Assembly (NCBI GenBank): GCA_015490315.1
Contig: WFYB01000129.1
Span: 1 to 6,224 of the forward strand
From: Sulfurovum sp.
GTDB taxonomy: Bacteria > Campylobacterota > Campylobacteria > Campylobacterales > Sulfurovaceae
Direction of reading: 5' to 3'
DNA: 6,224 nucleotides
The notes under the pieces are model-generated. The model saw only the letters and a program-made list of their open reading frames with translations, did no database searches and was not told where the DNA came from. The translations under genes and the position numbers were made by a program. Shown here piece after piece: positions 5,728-6,224 of this stretch; positions within the stretch are counted from its first letter, which is position 1, and the number at the start of each line of letters is the position of its first letter.

Positions 5728-6224
5728 ATGCATAAAAAGATCATAGAGCTAAAAGAGGAGATCGCTAAAGCGGTCATCGGGCAGGAGGCGATGATAGAGG
5801 GGCTGCTGATCGGGCTGCTGAGCAACGGGCATATCCTGATCGAAGGGGTGCCCGGTCTGGCAAAGACCACCACCATCAAAGCACTCTCGCAGGCACTGGG
5901 GCTGGACTTCAAACGCATCCAGTTCACGCCTGACCTACTGCCCTCGGATATCATCGGAGCACAGATCTACAACCCCTCAGACCACAGCTTCAGTATCAAA
6001 AAAGGACCGCTCTTCACCCATCTGCTGCTTGCCGATGAGATCAACCGTGCCCCGGCAAAGGTACAGTCAGCCCTGCTGGAGGTGATGCAGGAGCGTCAGG
6101 TCACCATCGGCGATGAGACTTTCAGCATCGAGCCGCCCTTTATGGTCATGGCGACACAAAACCCCATCGAGCAAGAAGGGGTCTATCCCCTCCCTGAGGC
6201 ACAACTCGACCGCTTTATGATGAA
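5728..6224 (+). CDS. moxR: MoxR family AAA+ ATPase (partial, C-terminus off the right edge)
   Basis: MoxR proteins are cytoplasmic AAA+ ATPases with chaperone-like roles, usually encoded beside VWA proteins. The first 165 residues are present. Motifs in order are VIGQE (16-20), Walker A GVPGLAKT (40-47), Walker B LLLADE (99-104, D103 and E104), the EINRAPAKVQSALLEVMQER block (104-123), sensor 1 ATQNP (142-146, N145) and QLDRF (159-163). All key residues in the visible part are intact. Full-length members have about 310-330 residues, so roughly half is missing. The start at ATG 5728 is supported by a Shine-Dalgarno sequence at 5717-5721. Its place behind batA, batB-batC and batD implies that it works on that complex; a DUF58 protein gene is the neighbour most often found with moxR and may follow outside the window. 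Confidence 0.96.
   Translation, partial: MHKKIIELKEEIAKAVIGQEAMIEGLLIGLLSNGHILIEGVPGLAKTTTIKALSQALGLDFKRIQFTPDLLPSDIIGAQIYNPSDHSFSIKKGPLFTHLLLADEINRAPAKVQSALLEVMQERQVTIGDETFSIEPPFMVMATQNPIEQEGVYPLPEAQLDRFMM

Noticed and set aside
1..6224. tRNA, rRNA, CRISPR array or insertion sequence
   Set aside because: Nearly all of the window is accounted for by conserved protein genes, and no array of direct repeats, transposase or tRNA-like sequence was seen.

Overview
This window holds the divergent ends of two transcription units, separated by one short AT-rich control region. The minus strand (1-1910) carries most of feoB, the GTP-driven ferrous iron transporter of the inner membrane. It is cut by the left edge and starts at a TTG codon. 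The plus strand (2077-6224) carries a tightly packed Bat (aerotolerance-type) operon in the order batA, a batB-batC fusion, batD and moxR, with moxR cut by the right edge. No RNA gene, mobile element, CRISPR array or convincing terminator was seen.

The host is most likely a Gram-negative bacterium of the Campylobacterota (a Sulfurovum/Sulfurimonas-like lineage). This is an impression from protein style and the AT-rich intergenic DNA, not from a marker gene. The coding DNA looks moderately GC-rich, unlike the intergenic gap, and GATC is unusually frequent in it.

The control region (1911-2076) holds a near-consensus Fur operator (1941-1955). Beside it are back-to-back -10-like hexamers for the two directions, inside a TTTGGA/TCCAAA inverted repeat (1967-1984). 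It also holds an 18-codon open frame with its own Shine-Dalgarno sequence (2006-2062) and a 7-bp inverted repeat (2047-2069) just ahead of batA, which has no visible Shine-Dalgarno sequence. This suggests iron control of feoB and possibly of the bat operon, but expression data are needed to show it.

The bat proteins read as one envelope machine. BatA and the BatB part of the fusion each have a von Willebrand A (VWA) domain with a complete metal-binding MIDAS motif between membrane segments. The BatC part adds TPR repeats and a Lys/Gly-rich tail. BatD has a signal peptide, a long exported region, one membrane helix and a cytoplasmic tail. MoxR is a cytoplasmic AAA+ ATPase with intact Walker and sensor motifs. 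Charge distribution suggests that the VWA and TPR domains are periplasmic, leaving the BatD tail as the obvious cytoplasmic contact for MoxR. The batB-batC joint still contains a signal-peptide-like segment, as expected if two genes fused by losing the stop between them.
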